In this document: positions 41,561 through 49,050 of the stretch, in pieces
How the letters are laid out: each line of letters begins with the position of its first letter
How positions within the stretch are numbered: position 1 is the stretch's first letter
DNA from: Zoogloea sp.
GTDB taxonomy: Bacteria; Pseudomonadota; Gammaproteobacteria; Burkholderiales; Rhodocyclaceae
Length of the DNA stretch: 50,141 nt
Direction: 5' to 3'
Assembly: GCF_023150065.1 (NCBI RefSeq)
Contig: NZ_JAKLLN010000003.1
Coordinates: 1-50,141, forward strand
Notes under the pieces: generated by a model
What the model saw: only the letters and a program-made list of their open reading frames with translations
Told to the model about the DNA's origin: nothing
Database searches by the model: none
Position numbers and translations under genes: made by a program

Positions 41561-42772
41561 ATGGCCGCCAAGAAGACGCTCGATGAGCTGCTCTCCGAGG
41601 AGGCCGACTCGGAGCTGCTCAACGTCAAGCCCCGACAGGCCAAAGCGATCGACACGGCCGCGCGAGCTCGGGCGCAGTTCGAGGAGATCAACGCTTTCGT
41701 CGAGCGTAATGGCTTCGCGCCCGGGAAAGGCGGCGAGAGTCGAAAAGTCGGCGTGATGGAGCGCTCCCTGCAGGCGCGCCTGCGCGCTTACCAGGACAAC
41801 CCGGAACTCGCGGCCACCCTGGGCGAGATCGACCGGCATGGGCTGCTCTCCGCTGCGCCCAAGCCCGAGCCCAAGAGCCTCGACGAGTTGCTCGACAGCG
41901 ACGATCCGCTGCTCATCGATCCTAACGGCGGCCTCTTCGAGTTGCGCCACGCCAAGGGTTCGCCGGCGCGGCCCGACATGGTGTCGGAGCGTGAGCCCTG
42001 CGCGGACTTCGAAACGTTCAAGCCCCTATTCGACAAGGCCGCCGCGGAGCTCTCCTCAGGCGTTCGCAGGAGCGTGCAATTCGCCAATGAGCAGGAGATC
42101 GAGGCCGGCGGCTTCTTCATCCTCAATGGCGTAATGGTCTATGTCGCCGAGGTGCGCGATCCGCACATCCGCAACGGCAAGCGTAACGCCAGGCTGCGCC
42201 TGATCTTCGACAACGGGACCGAGGGCCAGAACCTGCTGCGCTCGCTGGCCACCCAGCTCTACAAGGATCCCAACGGGCGGCGCATCTCCGACCCAAACGC
42301 GGGGCCGCTCTTCGGCTCCGAGAAGTCTGTGGAGGTCCAGCCCGCCCAAGGCCAGGATCGCGTCACCGGCGTCATCTACGTGGTCAAGAGCCTCTCGAAG
42401 CTCCCCGAGATCGCCCGGCTCGACGGCAGCCTCTTCAAGATCGGCTTCACCACGGGGAACCTCGAGACGCGCTTGCGTGGGGTCGAGGACGATCCGACCT
42501 TCTTGATGGCGCCAGTCAAGCCGGTGATGAGCTACCAGGCGATCAACTTGAACGCCAATGCCTTCGAGCGTCTCGTTCACCACTTCTTCGGTGAGGCCAG
42601 GTTGGACATCGAAGTCAAGGACCGCTTCGGCAAGGCGATCAAGCCGCGCGAATGGTTCTTGCTGCCGCTGCCGATCATTGAGCAGGCGATCCCGCTGATC
42701 GTTGATGGCTCGATCCTGCGCTACCGCTATGACCATCGGGCGTGCGCGATTGTCGAGGCGAGCAAAGCCTAG
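41561..42772 (+). CDS. GIY-YIG/T5orf172-type nuclease domain protein
   Basis: In the 403-residue protein, the C-terminal third has the GIY-YIG variant layout of T5orf172/MUG113 proteins: GVIYVVKS (about residue 270), LFKIGFTTGN...R (about 292-303), an ERLVHHFF helix with a conserved Glu, and REWFLLPL at the end. The N-terminal 250 residues form a helical region (DELLSEEADSELL, DELLDSDDPLL) and a mixed domain that I cannot name. It may be a DNA nicking nuclease or DNA-binding module of the system. The LSEEADSE and LLDSDD repeats (residues about 7-18 and 108-117) are similar to each other. Confidence 0.8.
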   Translation: MAAKKTLDELLSEEADSELLNVKPRQAKAIDTAARARAQFEEINAFVERNGFAPGKGGESRKVGVMERSLQARLRAYQDNPELAATLGEIDRHGLLSAAPKPEPKSLDELLDSDDPLLIDPNGGLFELRHAKGSPARPDMVSEREPCADFETFKPLFDKAAAELSSGVRRSVQFANEQEIEAGGFFILNGVMVYVAEVRDPHIRNGKRNARLRLIFDNGTEGQNLLRSLATQLYKDPNGRRISDPNAGPLFGSEKSVEVQPAQGQDRVTGVIYVVKSLSKLPEIARLDGSLFKIGFTTGNLETRLRGVEDDPTFLMAPVKPVMSYQAINLNANAFERLVHHFFGEARLDIEVKDRFGKAIKPREWFLLPLPIIEQAIPLIVDGSILRYRYDHRACAIVEASKA

Positions 42773-42780
42773 CAGCCGAG

Positions 42781-43656
42781 ATGCCGAACATACGGTCCCT
42801 GGACATGAAGCTCGTCGACGACCTGTTCGACATGGGCAATGGCTACGTGCTCGATTTCTCGGACCGGACGATGTCATCCTTCTTCGTCGAGGAGCTCAAC
42901 GTCGACATTGACGATCCGGCCTATCGGGATCTAGGCACCTCGAAGGCCAAACGCCTGCGCTGCTACTTGAACAAGGTGGACCTGGCCACGTCGATCAAGA
43001 CGCTCAAAGCCCTTTGGGATTACCGCGAGGCCACTCGCAAGGACAGCCGGCGCGAGGAGTGGGTCGACAACGCCGAAGGGCGTTTCCTCTCGCTGCTTAA
43101 CCGCATGCAGGGCAAGCCCGACCAGGCGTCGGCCCCGCAGGGAGAGCCGCCCAAGCCCGCGTTCGATCGGCCGAAGATCATCCTTTTGAAGCAGAAGCTC
43201 ATCGAGCTGTCGGCCTTGGAGCCGCAGCCGCGGGGCTATGCGTTCGAGGCCTGGCTCACAAACACCTTCAACGTGTTCGGCTTGCAAGCCCGCGAGCCGT
43301 TCCGCCTGCGCGGCGAGCAGATCGATGGGAGCTTCCAGTTGCAAGGCGAGACCTACTTGGTCGAGGCCAAGTGGCACTCGGCGCAGACCCCTGCGGCCGA
43401 CCTGCATGCTTTCCACGGCAAGGTCGAGCAGAAGGCGGCATGGGCCCGCGGGCTCTTCATCAGCAACAGCGGTTTCACGCCCGATGGCCTGATCGCCTTT
43501 GGCAAAGGGAAGCGCGTGATCTGCATGGACGGCTTCGACCTATTCGAGACGCTCGATCGCGAGCTGCCGCTCGACCAGGTGATCGCCCGCAAGGCGCGCC
43601 GGGCCGCGGAGACGGGCCTGCCGTTCGAGCGTGTGCGAGACATCTTCGGCCACTGA
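42781..43656 (+). CDS. Mrr-like PD-(D/E)XK restriction endonuclease
   Basis: In the 291-residue protein, residues about 150-260 are a restriction-endonuclease-like fold of the Mrr type: GYAFEAWL helix with conserved Glu, REPFRLRGEQIDGSF with the catalytic Asp in QIDG (about 182), YLVEAKW with the ExK motif (about 194-196), and HGKVEQK. The N-terminal 140 residues are helical and unassigned. All catalytic positions are present. The start at 42781 follows the GIY-YIG stop by 8 bases; ribosome binding is weak there, so coupling is likely. It is the best candidate for the cutting subunit that the MmeI-like protein lacks. Confidence 0.85.
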   Translation: MPNIRSLDMKLVDDLFDMGNGYVLDFSDRTMSSFFVEELNVDIDDPAYRDLGTSKAKRLRCYLNKVDLATSIKTLKALWDYREATRKDSRREEWVDNAEGRFLSLLNRMQGKPDQASAPQGEPPKPAFDRPKIILLKQKLIELSALEPQPRGYAFEAWLTNTFNVFGLQAREPFRLRGEQIDGSFQLQGETYLVEAKWHSAQTPAADLHAFHGKVEQKAAWARGLFISNSGFTPDGLIAFGKGKRVICMDGFDLFETLDRELPLDQVIARKARRAAETGLPFERVRDIFGH

Positions 43657-43686
43657 GGCCGAGGTCCAGACAAGAAAGGGGAGACG

Positions 43687-45663
43687 ATGACCAAACCAAA
43701 GGCAAAGCAGAAGGCCGACGATTCGACTGGATCGCTGTTCGAGGAGAACTACCTCGTCCGCACGCTCGGGCGCATCGCCCAAGATCCCGAGGTGGCGCTC
43801 ACCGAGCTCGTGGCCAACGCCTGGGATGCCGGCGCGTCCCTCGTGGACCTAACCATCCCTCCCACCAATGAGCTGGCTTTGACAGTCGAGGACGATGGCC
43901 ATGGCATGAACGCCGGCCAGTTCAAGGGCCGCTGGATGAAGCTGGGCTACAACCGCCTCAAGCATCAAAGCGCGTTGGTCGAGTTCCCGCCGGAGCGCCA
44001 AGGCTGGCGCCGCAAGGCCTATGGGCGCAACGGCGTCGGCCGGCACGGGCTGCTGTGCTTTGCCGACCAGTATTCGGTGGAGACCTGGCGCGAGGACAAG
44101 GGCGCGAGCTTCGACATCGGCACCCAGAGCGAAGAGAACCCTTTCAAGATCGAGAAGGAGGGATCCTTCCTGAGGAAGGGCCACGGGACCAAGCTCTCCG
44201 TGATCGTCCAGCGGCACTTGCCCGACGCCGATGCCATCCGCGAGATCCTGGCGGGGCGCTTCGTCCACGACCCCCAGTTCGTCGTCCGGGTCAACGGGGT
44301 GTCGGTCGCGTTGGCCGAACAAATAGGCTTGATCGAGAAGCAGGACTTGCAGATCCCCGGCTGCCCGCCGGCCGAGGCCTTCGTCGTCGACACGACGCGG
44401 ACGGCCAAATACACCCTCTACCAAGGCATCGCCTTCTGGGTGAATGGGCGCCTGGTCGGCGTCCCGAGCTGGGTGGTTGGCTCGGAGGCCGTGATCGATG
44501 GCCGAGCGCGCTTCGCCAAGCGCTTCTCGATCGTCATCAAGGCCGACGACGGCTGGCTGCCGGAGGTCGAGCAGGACTGGGTGCGATTCAAGAGCGGCAA
44601 GAAGGTCGATGCGCTCTTCGAGGCCGCCCGCGACTACGCCAAGAAGGTGTTCGCCCAGCTTTCGGCGACGCTGGTGGAGGAGAGCTCCGAAGAGGCCCTG
44701 GTCAAGAACCGCGAGGACTTCAAGGAGCTTTCGCCCCTGGGCCGGGCCGAGGTCGCCAGCTTTGCCCGCGACCTGGTGAAGGCCACGCCCACCGTCTCGC
44801 AGGACGTGCTCTCGGCGGCAGTGCAGGCCGTCATCAACTTGGAGAAGGCCCGCGGTGGGGCTGCGTTACTTGAAAAACTCACCAAGCTCGACGAGTCCGA
44901 CATCGACGGCCTCGACCGACTGCTAAGCCAATGGACCGTGCGCGACGCGTTGTCGGTGCTCGACGAGATTGACCAACGCCTGGCGGTGATTGTGGCCATC
45001 GAGAAGCTTTCCGGCGACGATTCAACCGACGAACTGCACACCCTCCATCCACTGGTTACGCAGGCCCGATGGCTATTCGGCCCCGAGTTCGACAGCAGCG
45101 AATACGCATCCAACGTGAGTCTCAAGACGGCCGCCGAAAAGGTCTTTCAGAAGCGCCTCTCCAAGGATGCCTTCGTCAACGCCAAGCAGCGCCCAGACAT
45201 CATGGCGCTAGCCAATGCGACGTGCTCGATCGTTGGTACAGAGGGATTCGATCCAACGGATCCCACGCTCACGCGCATCCAAAACGTCCTGATCATCGAG
45301 TTGAAGAAAGGTCGCTCCGCGATCGGCCGCGACGAGATGAACCAAGCCGACGGCTATGTGCAGGACTTCCTCGAAAGCGGTGCGCTCGACGGAACGCCGA
45401 TGTTCCGCGCCTTCGTCGTTGGCTACGAGATCGCGCCCAAAACCGTGCGTGAGAAGGATCTGATGGAGGAGAAAGTTTTGCGGGGCAGAGTGCAGGCCGT
45501 CACCTACGGCCAGCTTACGCGTTCGGCCCATCAGCGACTGTTTCGTCTGAAAGAACGCATCCCGGCGCGCTACGAGGACGTGTCCGGAGCGGATCTGTCG
45601 GCGAAAGTGATGCAGATCGCTTCGCAGACTACGCTTGGGCTGGAGATGCCAGCCAAACGTTGA
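43687..45663 (+). CDS. GHKL ATPase with C-terminal PD-(D/E)XK-like motif
   Basis: In the 658-residue protein, the N-terminal GHKL ATP site is complete: TELVANAWDAGA (N box, about 38-49), VEDDGHGM (G1, about 67-74) and GRNGVGRHG (about 113-121). This is the MutL/Hsp90/MORC-like ATPase fold. Residues about 320-480 are helical. Near 500-560 the pattern RPDI...VLIIELKKG...QADGYVQDF has the Asp, ExK and Q..Y arrangement of PD-(D/E)XK nucleases, so this may be an ATP-gated clamp with a second nuclease. A strong ribosome site (AAAGGGGAG) precedes the start. It is the last gene of the operon; MORC-type ATPases occur in several defence systems. Confidence 0.8.
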   Translation: MTKPKAKQKADDSTGSLFEENYLVRTLGRIAQDPEVALTELVANAWDAGASLVDLTIPPTNELALTVEDDGHGMNAGQFKGRWMKLGYNRLKHQSALVEFPPERQGWRRKAYGRNGVGRHGLLCFADQYSVETWREDKGASFDIGTQSEENPFKIEKEGSFLRKGHGTKLSVIVQRHLPDADAIREILAGRFVHDPQFVVRVNGVSVALAEQIGLIEKQDLQIPGCPPAEAFVVDTTRTAKYTLYQGIAFWVNGRLVGVPSWVVGSEAVIDGRARFAKRFSIVIKADDGWLPEVEQDWVRFKSGKKVDALFEAARDYAKKVFAQLSATLVEESSEEALVKNREDFKELSPLGRAEVASFARDLVKATPTVSQDVLSAAVQAVINLEKARGGAALLEKLTKLDESDIDGLDRLLSQWTVRDALSVLDEIDQRLAVIVAIEKLSGDDSTDELHTLHPLVTQARWLFGPEFDSSEYASNVSLKTAAEKVFQKRLSKDAFVNAKQRPDIMALANATCSIVGTEGFDPTDPTLTRIQNVLIIELKKGRSAIGRDEMNQADGYVQDFLESGALDGTPMFRAFVVGYEIAPKTVREKDLMEEKVLRGRVQAVTYGQLTRSAHQRLFRLKERIPARYEDVSGADLSAKVMQIASQTTLGLEMPAKR

Positions 45664-45680
45664 GCGCCTCACGTAATACT

Positions 45681-45712
45681 CTGCGGAGATTTCGATTACT
45701 CGAACCCCGCAG
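45681..45712. repeat. Inverted repeat after the defence operon
   Basis: CTGCGG (45681-45686) and CCGCAG (45707-45712) enclose a smaller TTCGA-TTAC-TCGAA repeat. It could fold into a hairpin at the operon end. There is no T tract, so it is not a normal intrinsic terminator. Confidence 0.35.
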
Positions 45713-45806
45713 CTACGGCAATTTGGCGGATACCGCAGTCAGCGCCGTGTCCAAACTCCGTCCAACTGCTCCGCCCGGCTGGATTCGCCTCAGCAACCCG
45801 TCAAGC
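45713..45806 (-). pseudogene. Detached C-terminal tail of a paralogue of the 47384-47911 gene
   Basis: The minus strand encodes LDTALTAVSAKLP-stop, close to LEKALTAVSAEPP in the intact gene at 47384. The DNA is similar too: the 12-mer GGCGGATACCGC is shared and roughly 70 percent of the flanking 50 bases match by eye. It is a leftover copy of the gene's end without its beginning. Confidence 0.55.
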
Positions 45807-45827
45807 GCACTATAGGGGCGCACAGTG

Positions 45828-46000
45828 GGCGTTCTCGATCTGCCCACGTGGGCGTCATTGTCCAAGCCGAGGAAATCAAATAGATACGAGTCCTTGAGCG
45901 TTTCGTGCGTCAGTTGTGACGGCGGCGCGGGCAGACGCTGGTCGAAGTTGGTGATGGCCTGACCCTCCCTACCGTTCGTGCGGGCGATTGCGGCTGTGGA
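45828..46000 (-). pseudogene. DUF1016 (YhcG-type nuclease) gene fragment
   Basis: The minus strand reads REGQAITNFDQRLP, then ETLKDSYLFDFLGL, then DNDAH. These are hallmark strings of DUF1016, a PD-(D/E)XK nuclease family. After DNDAH the match continues only in another frame (QIENA, 45828-45841), so there is a frameshift, and a stop follows shortly. Neither the N- nor the C-terminal domain is intact. Confidence 0.6.
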
Positions 46001-46157
46001 ATTGCAGTGTCGCCCGTCCCCTCAGCCATACTCCACGGCTTGGGCTAGATGCCGGACTCGTTTATCGCGGCTTGTTCTGCACGGTTCAGAGTTGGAATCA
46101 AGGCAATTGTGTAGTGATCTGCTGCACAAATTCAGCCCAGCATTTTCTCGATCGTCG

Positions 46158-47276
46158 TCATGGATGCACCAATTCATAGCCCGTACTGCGTCCACCCCCA
46201 GGCGCTTTCCGCAGCACCCCCACCCCCAGCAGCTGCGTGATGTCCCGCAGCGCCGTATCCGGCGAGCACTTGCCGATGGTCGCCCACTTGCTGCTGGTGA
46301 GCTTGCCGTCGAAGCCATCGAGCAGGCGATTGAGGAGCTTGATCTGGCGCTCGTTCATCGGCGTGCCGGCCCAGCGTTGCCAGAACCGAGCTTTGGCCAG
46401 CACGCTGTCGAGCGTGGTCTGGGCGCTGGCGATGGCTCGGCCCAGCGTGCCGAGGAACCAAGCCAGCCACTCGGTGACGTCCAGCGAGCCCTTCTGGGTG
46501 CGTTCGAGGATGTCGTAGTAGGCCTTGCGCTCGCGCTGGATCTGCGCCGACAGGCTGTAGAAGCGCTGCTCGGCGCCATCGGCACGCGCCAGGAACAGAT
46601 CGCCCACGGCGCGCGCGATGCGGCCATTGCCGTCGTCGAACGGGTGCAGGGTGACAAACCACAGGTGGGCCAGCCCGGCCTTGATAAGCGCAGGCTCGTC
46701 TGTTTCGTCGTTGGCCCATGTCAGGAATCGTGCCATCTCAGCCGGCAGCACGGCTGCGGGGGGCGCCTGGAAGTGAACCTTGCGACGGTTCACCGGGCCG
46801 GACACGACCTGCATCGGGCCGGCTGCGTCATCACGCCATTGGCCCACGGCGATCCTGGCAAGGCCCGAGTAGCCCGTCGGGAACAGGGCGGCATGCCAGC
46901 CGAACAGGCGCTTGGCCGTCAAAGGCTCGGTGCTGCGCGAGGTGGCGTCGAGCACCATCTCGACCACGCCCTCGACATGTCGATCAACTGGCGCCAGTGC
47001 GCCGATGTCCATGCCCAGGCGGCGGGCGATGGACGAGCGGACGGAGGCGACGTCCAGCAGTTCGCCTTCGATCTCGCTGGTCTTGACCACATCGTCCGTC
47101 AGTGCCGCCAGGCTGGCTTGGTCGCGCAACACCAGCCCGACGTCGGCCAGACGACCCAGCAGCATGCCCTGGGCGCGGCTGACCTCGGCCAGCGCTTGGG
47201 CCAATGCAGGCAGGTCGTAGTGCCACTGGGGCCAGTCGGCGGATTGCCAGATGTAGAGATTTTCTCCGCTATACAT
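46158..47276 (-). CDS. Fic-family AMPylase with N-terminal inhibitory motif
   Basis: In the 372-residue protein, the N-terminus (NLYIWQSADWPQWHYD) is the DUF4172 type found in Fic proteins. KTSEIEG (about residue 70) fits the S/TxxxE(G/N) inhibitory helix, so it is class II, autoinhibited. The active site HPFDDGNGRIAR is canonical and should transfer AMP from ATP to a target side chain. A winged-helix domain ends the protein (MNERQIKLLNRLLDG to STGYELVHP). The start complementary to 47274-47276 fits the family N-terminus; the open frame runs 189 codons further upstream without meaning. The target is unknown; such proteins act in toxin, stress or signalling roles. The gene lies among mobile-element remnants. 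Confidence 0.88.
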   Translation of the reverse strand: MYSGENLYIWQSADWPQWHYDLPALAQALAEVSRAQGMLLGRLADVGLVLRDQASLAALTDDVVKTSEIEGELLDVASVRSSIARRLGMDIGALAPVDRHVEGVVEMVLDATSRSTEPLTAKRLFGWHAALFPTGYSGLARIAVGQWRDDAAGPMQVVSGPVNRRKVHFQAPPAAVLPAEMARFLTWANDETDEPALIKAGLAHLWFVTLHPFDDGNGRIARAVGDLFLARADGAEQRFYSLSAQIQRERKAYYDILERTQKGSLDVTEWLAWFLGTLGRAIASAQTTLDSVLAKARFWQRWAGTPMNERQIKLLNRLLDGFDGKLTSSKWATIGKCSPDTALRDITQLLGVGVLRKAPGGGRSTGYELVHP

Positions 47277-47282
47277 GCGGAG
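47264..47282. repeat. Hairpin over the Fic start codon
   Basis: CTCCGC (47264-47269), a seven-base loop TATACAT and GCGGAG (47277-47282) form a perfect six-pair stem. The proposed fic ATG (complement of 47274-47276) sits in the loop, so the fold could modulate translation of the mRNA. Confidence 0.45.
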
Positions 47283-47295
47283 ATTAAACACCCAA

Positions 47296-47337
47296 TTCAC
47301 CGCATGGGCAAGTGATTGCCGCAATTCATGCGGTGAA
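47296..47337. repeat. 11-bp inverted repeat upstream of fic
   Basis: TTCACCGCATG (47296-47306) and CATGCGGTGAA (47327-47337) are perfect reverse complements 20 bases apart, 20 to 61 bases before the fic start. It may be an operator for fic or the 3' hairpin of the upstream gene. Confidence 0.5.
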
Positions 47338-47383
47338 AGAGGCCTGCAATCACCGCACGGGGCGGCGATTCCGCTGCGCTTCG

Positions 47384-47911
47384 CTACTTGATTCGTCGCA
47401 GCCGCGGTGGCTCGGCGGATACCGCTGTCAACGCCTTCTCCAGGCCACGATCCACGTGTCCGCGCAGCCAGGTTCGCGCGAGCAGGCGTCGGATCACCTG
47501 TACGGGCAGGTACAGCACCCCGAGGGGCGCGGCCCCCACCAGGACCAGTACATCCCAGCCGAGGGCCAGGGCGGCGCCCGAGGCGATGATGCCAACCGAC
47601 ACGAGCCCGTCGCAGCGGTGCAGCAGCAGCGGCGGATCGGCGCGGATGAAGTTGACCTGTCGGCCTGTGTTCAGGTTCACCAGGCCCACGACCAGCTCGC
47701 CGAGCAACAGCACGCAGACCTCGTGCCCACGCCGTGCCGGCATCGAGCGGCTGTGGACTATGAGCTTCACGTCCTGGTCGACGCCATCGGTTCGGGCCAG
47801 CCAGAACTCCCGCCGCTCGCGCGCGGGATACTGCTCGCACCACCGCATGGGGACATTGATGTAGCGCTGCACTTCGGTCAATTGGCCGGTGACATACCAG
47901 AACTTGCTCAT
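47384..47911 (-). CDS. Conserved hypothetical membrane protein
   Basis: This 175-residue protein has a hydrophilic N-terminal half (MSKFWYVTGQLTEVQRY, WCEQYPARERREFW) and, after residue about 110, one or two hydrophobic segments (GLVSVGIIASGAALALG; VLVLVGAAPLGVLYLP). A basic tail ends LTAVSAEPPRLRRIK. It is likely an inner-membrane protein of unknown role. A good GAGAGGAG ribosome site precedes the start complementary to 47909-47911; the open frame extends upstream without function. A degraded copy of its tail lies at 45713. It precedes fic by 107 bases on the same strand. Confidence 0.7.
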   Translation of the reverse strand: MSKFWYVTGQLTEVQRYINVPMRWCEQYPARERREFWLARTDGVDQDVKLIVHSRSMPARRGHEVCVLLLGELVVGLVNLNTGRQVNFIRADPPLLLHRCDGLVSVGIIASGAALALGWDVLVLVGAAPLGVLYLPVQVIRRLLARTWLRGHVDRGLEKALTAVSAEPPRLRRIK

Positions 47912-48046
47912 CTCGAACTCCTCTCGTCGTGATGAGGGCAAGTTCGCATGGATGAACGCATCGTCAACTGGTATTCCCAGCGCCTTGTGACACCACTCCA
48001 GTGACAGTGGATTGAAAAGGTGTTTCCGCTCTTGGGGCGTGCGCGA

Positions 48047-48078
48047 ATCTGCAGTGACACTCCAGCTGCACTGCAGAT
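48047..48078. repeat. 10-bp inverted repeat upstream of the membrane-protein gene
   Basis: ATCTGCAGTG (48047-48056) and CACTGCAGAT (48069-48078) are perfect reverse complements around a 12-base loop, about 140 bases before the 47384-47911 gene. This position would suit an operator. Confidence 0.55.
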
Positions 48079-48209
48079 GTTTCGCGGGCTGGGCGGCACG
48101 TGTCTGGAATGACGTGGTTTCTTGCCGGTCGAAACCAGAGGCCGTATCAATGGGAGTCAAGCCCTGATGCCGTCTCGGTGACATGCGCGTTCGAAGGATA
48201 TTTTCCCCC

Positions 48210-48242
48210 GTCGTTTCGGTTGCAAGCGCCACCCGAAACGAC
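48210..48242. repeat. 10-bp inverted repeat
   Basis: GTCGTTTCGG (48210-48219) and CCGAAACGAC (48233-48242) are perfect reverse complements with a 13-base loop. Confidence 0.55.
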
Positions 48243-48283
48243 CGCCATTTCGCGGGCATTGCACGGGTACGCGGCGAACAGCC

Positions 48284-48312
48284 GTTGACGTTCGTCCGCC
48301 GCCGGTGTCAAC
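48284..48312. repeat. 6-bp inverted repeat
   Basis: GTTGAC (48284-48289) and GTCAAC (48307-48312) are reverse complements, 17 bases apart. Weak alone, but it adds to the cluster. Confidence 0.35.
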
Positions 48313-48409
48313 TGCAGTTTCCCGAGGCCTCCTGGCCTGCTCCATCGTGGAGCGAAAGGCGTTGCGGTCGTTACCCGCCTTCCCATTGCCTGGCCTATGA
48401 GCCTGGCGC

Positions 48410-48450
48410 GGCATGGTCCTCCGAGGCCATGCCCGGCGTTGTTTACAACG
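48410..48450. repeat. Two adjacent inverted repeats
   Basis: GGCATGG (48410-48416) with CCATGCC (48427-48433), and CGTTGT (48437-48442) with ACAACG (48445-48450). The second has only a two-base centre and resembles an operator more than an RNA hairpin. Confidence 0.45.
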
Positions 48451-48788
48451 TAGAGCTGCACATGACTGGCCGGCGCTTTGCCGCCGGACGTTCCCCGAGG
48501 GCGTGTCATGCGCCTGACTGCTCGCTGACCGGCACCCGATGCCGTGCCACCGAGCCCGTCATTCTTTCGAGCACGCGCATTCGCGCAGCACACGGTTGTG
48601 CTTGCCCTCATGGGCTCCCCGTGTGCACCCGCTCGTAAACCTGGCACCGCCCTGGACTTTCGGTCAAGGGGCGGACCCCTGCAGGTGGATGACGCTGCGT
48701 TCCGAGAACCGATCCATTCAACCGCGCTGAAGGCCAGACCTTCGCGCCGGTGTCGTCCATGCCCTGCGAGGCAAGACGGCATCACAAC

Positions 48789-48819
48789 ACCCGGCAGACG
48801 CAGAAATGCGTCGCCGGGT
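48789..48819. repeat. 13-pair hairpin with one bulge and GAAA loop
   Basis: ACCCGGC, a bulged A, GACGCA, loop GAAA, TGCGTC and GCCGGGT fold into a near-perfect stem with a stable GNRA loop. A T-rich stretch follows at 48831-48841, too far for a classic terminator. It may be a terminator-like or structured RNA element ahead of the recombinase gene. Confidence 0.55.
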
Positions 48820-49050
48820 TGGATCACTCAGTTTCATTTTTAAGACCGACCGAGCCGGCTGCCGCGCAAGTGGCGTGATGCCAGCGAATACCTGGGTAGG
48901 CAAGGCACCGCCGTGGTCGGGCGCCTCGCCGAAATGACCTGACCACGCATGGATAGCGCAATGGAATCCGCGCTGCCCATGGACTCGATCGATTCCACCT
49001 CTTTCAACCGCAGCACGCCGCCGGGACGGCGCGCGGCTTCTTCACAGGAG

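Larger units (their letters stand above)
45664..46157. other. Gene-remnant zone between the defence operon and the Fic gene
   Basis: No intact gene is visible in these 494 bases. They contain an inverted repeat, the duplicated gene tail and the DUF1016 fragment, as expected at a junction of successive insertions and deletions. The last 150 bases show nothing that I recognise. Confidence 0.6.
47912..49050. other. 1.1-kb stretch without a gene, rich in inverted repeats
   Basis: No open frame here has coding character. The stretch holds several perfect inverted repeats: 48047-48078 (10 bp), 48210-48242 (10 bp), 48284-48312 (6 bp), 48410-48433 (7 bp), 48437-48450 (6 bp) and a 13-pair hairpin at 48789-48819. 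It could be a regulatory or transfer-origin region, or hold structured RNA; the sequence alone does not decide. Confidence 0.5.

Noticed and set aside
36857-45663. Assignment to BREX, DISARM or a classical type I R-M system
   Set aside because: No PglZ, BrxC, DrmA/B/C or HsdS proteins are present. The methyltransferase is MmeI-like rather than PglX- or HsdM-like.
48157-48827. Overlapping frames of about 150-226 codons on both strands in the 48-kb region
   Set aside because: Compositions are erratic (Cys/Arg/Ser/Gly rich), there is no ribosome site or domain, and the frames run across the strong inverted repeats.
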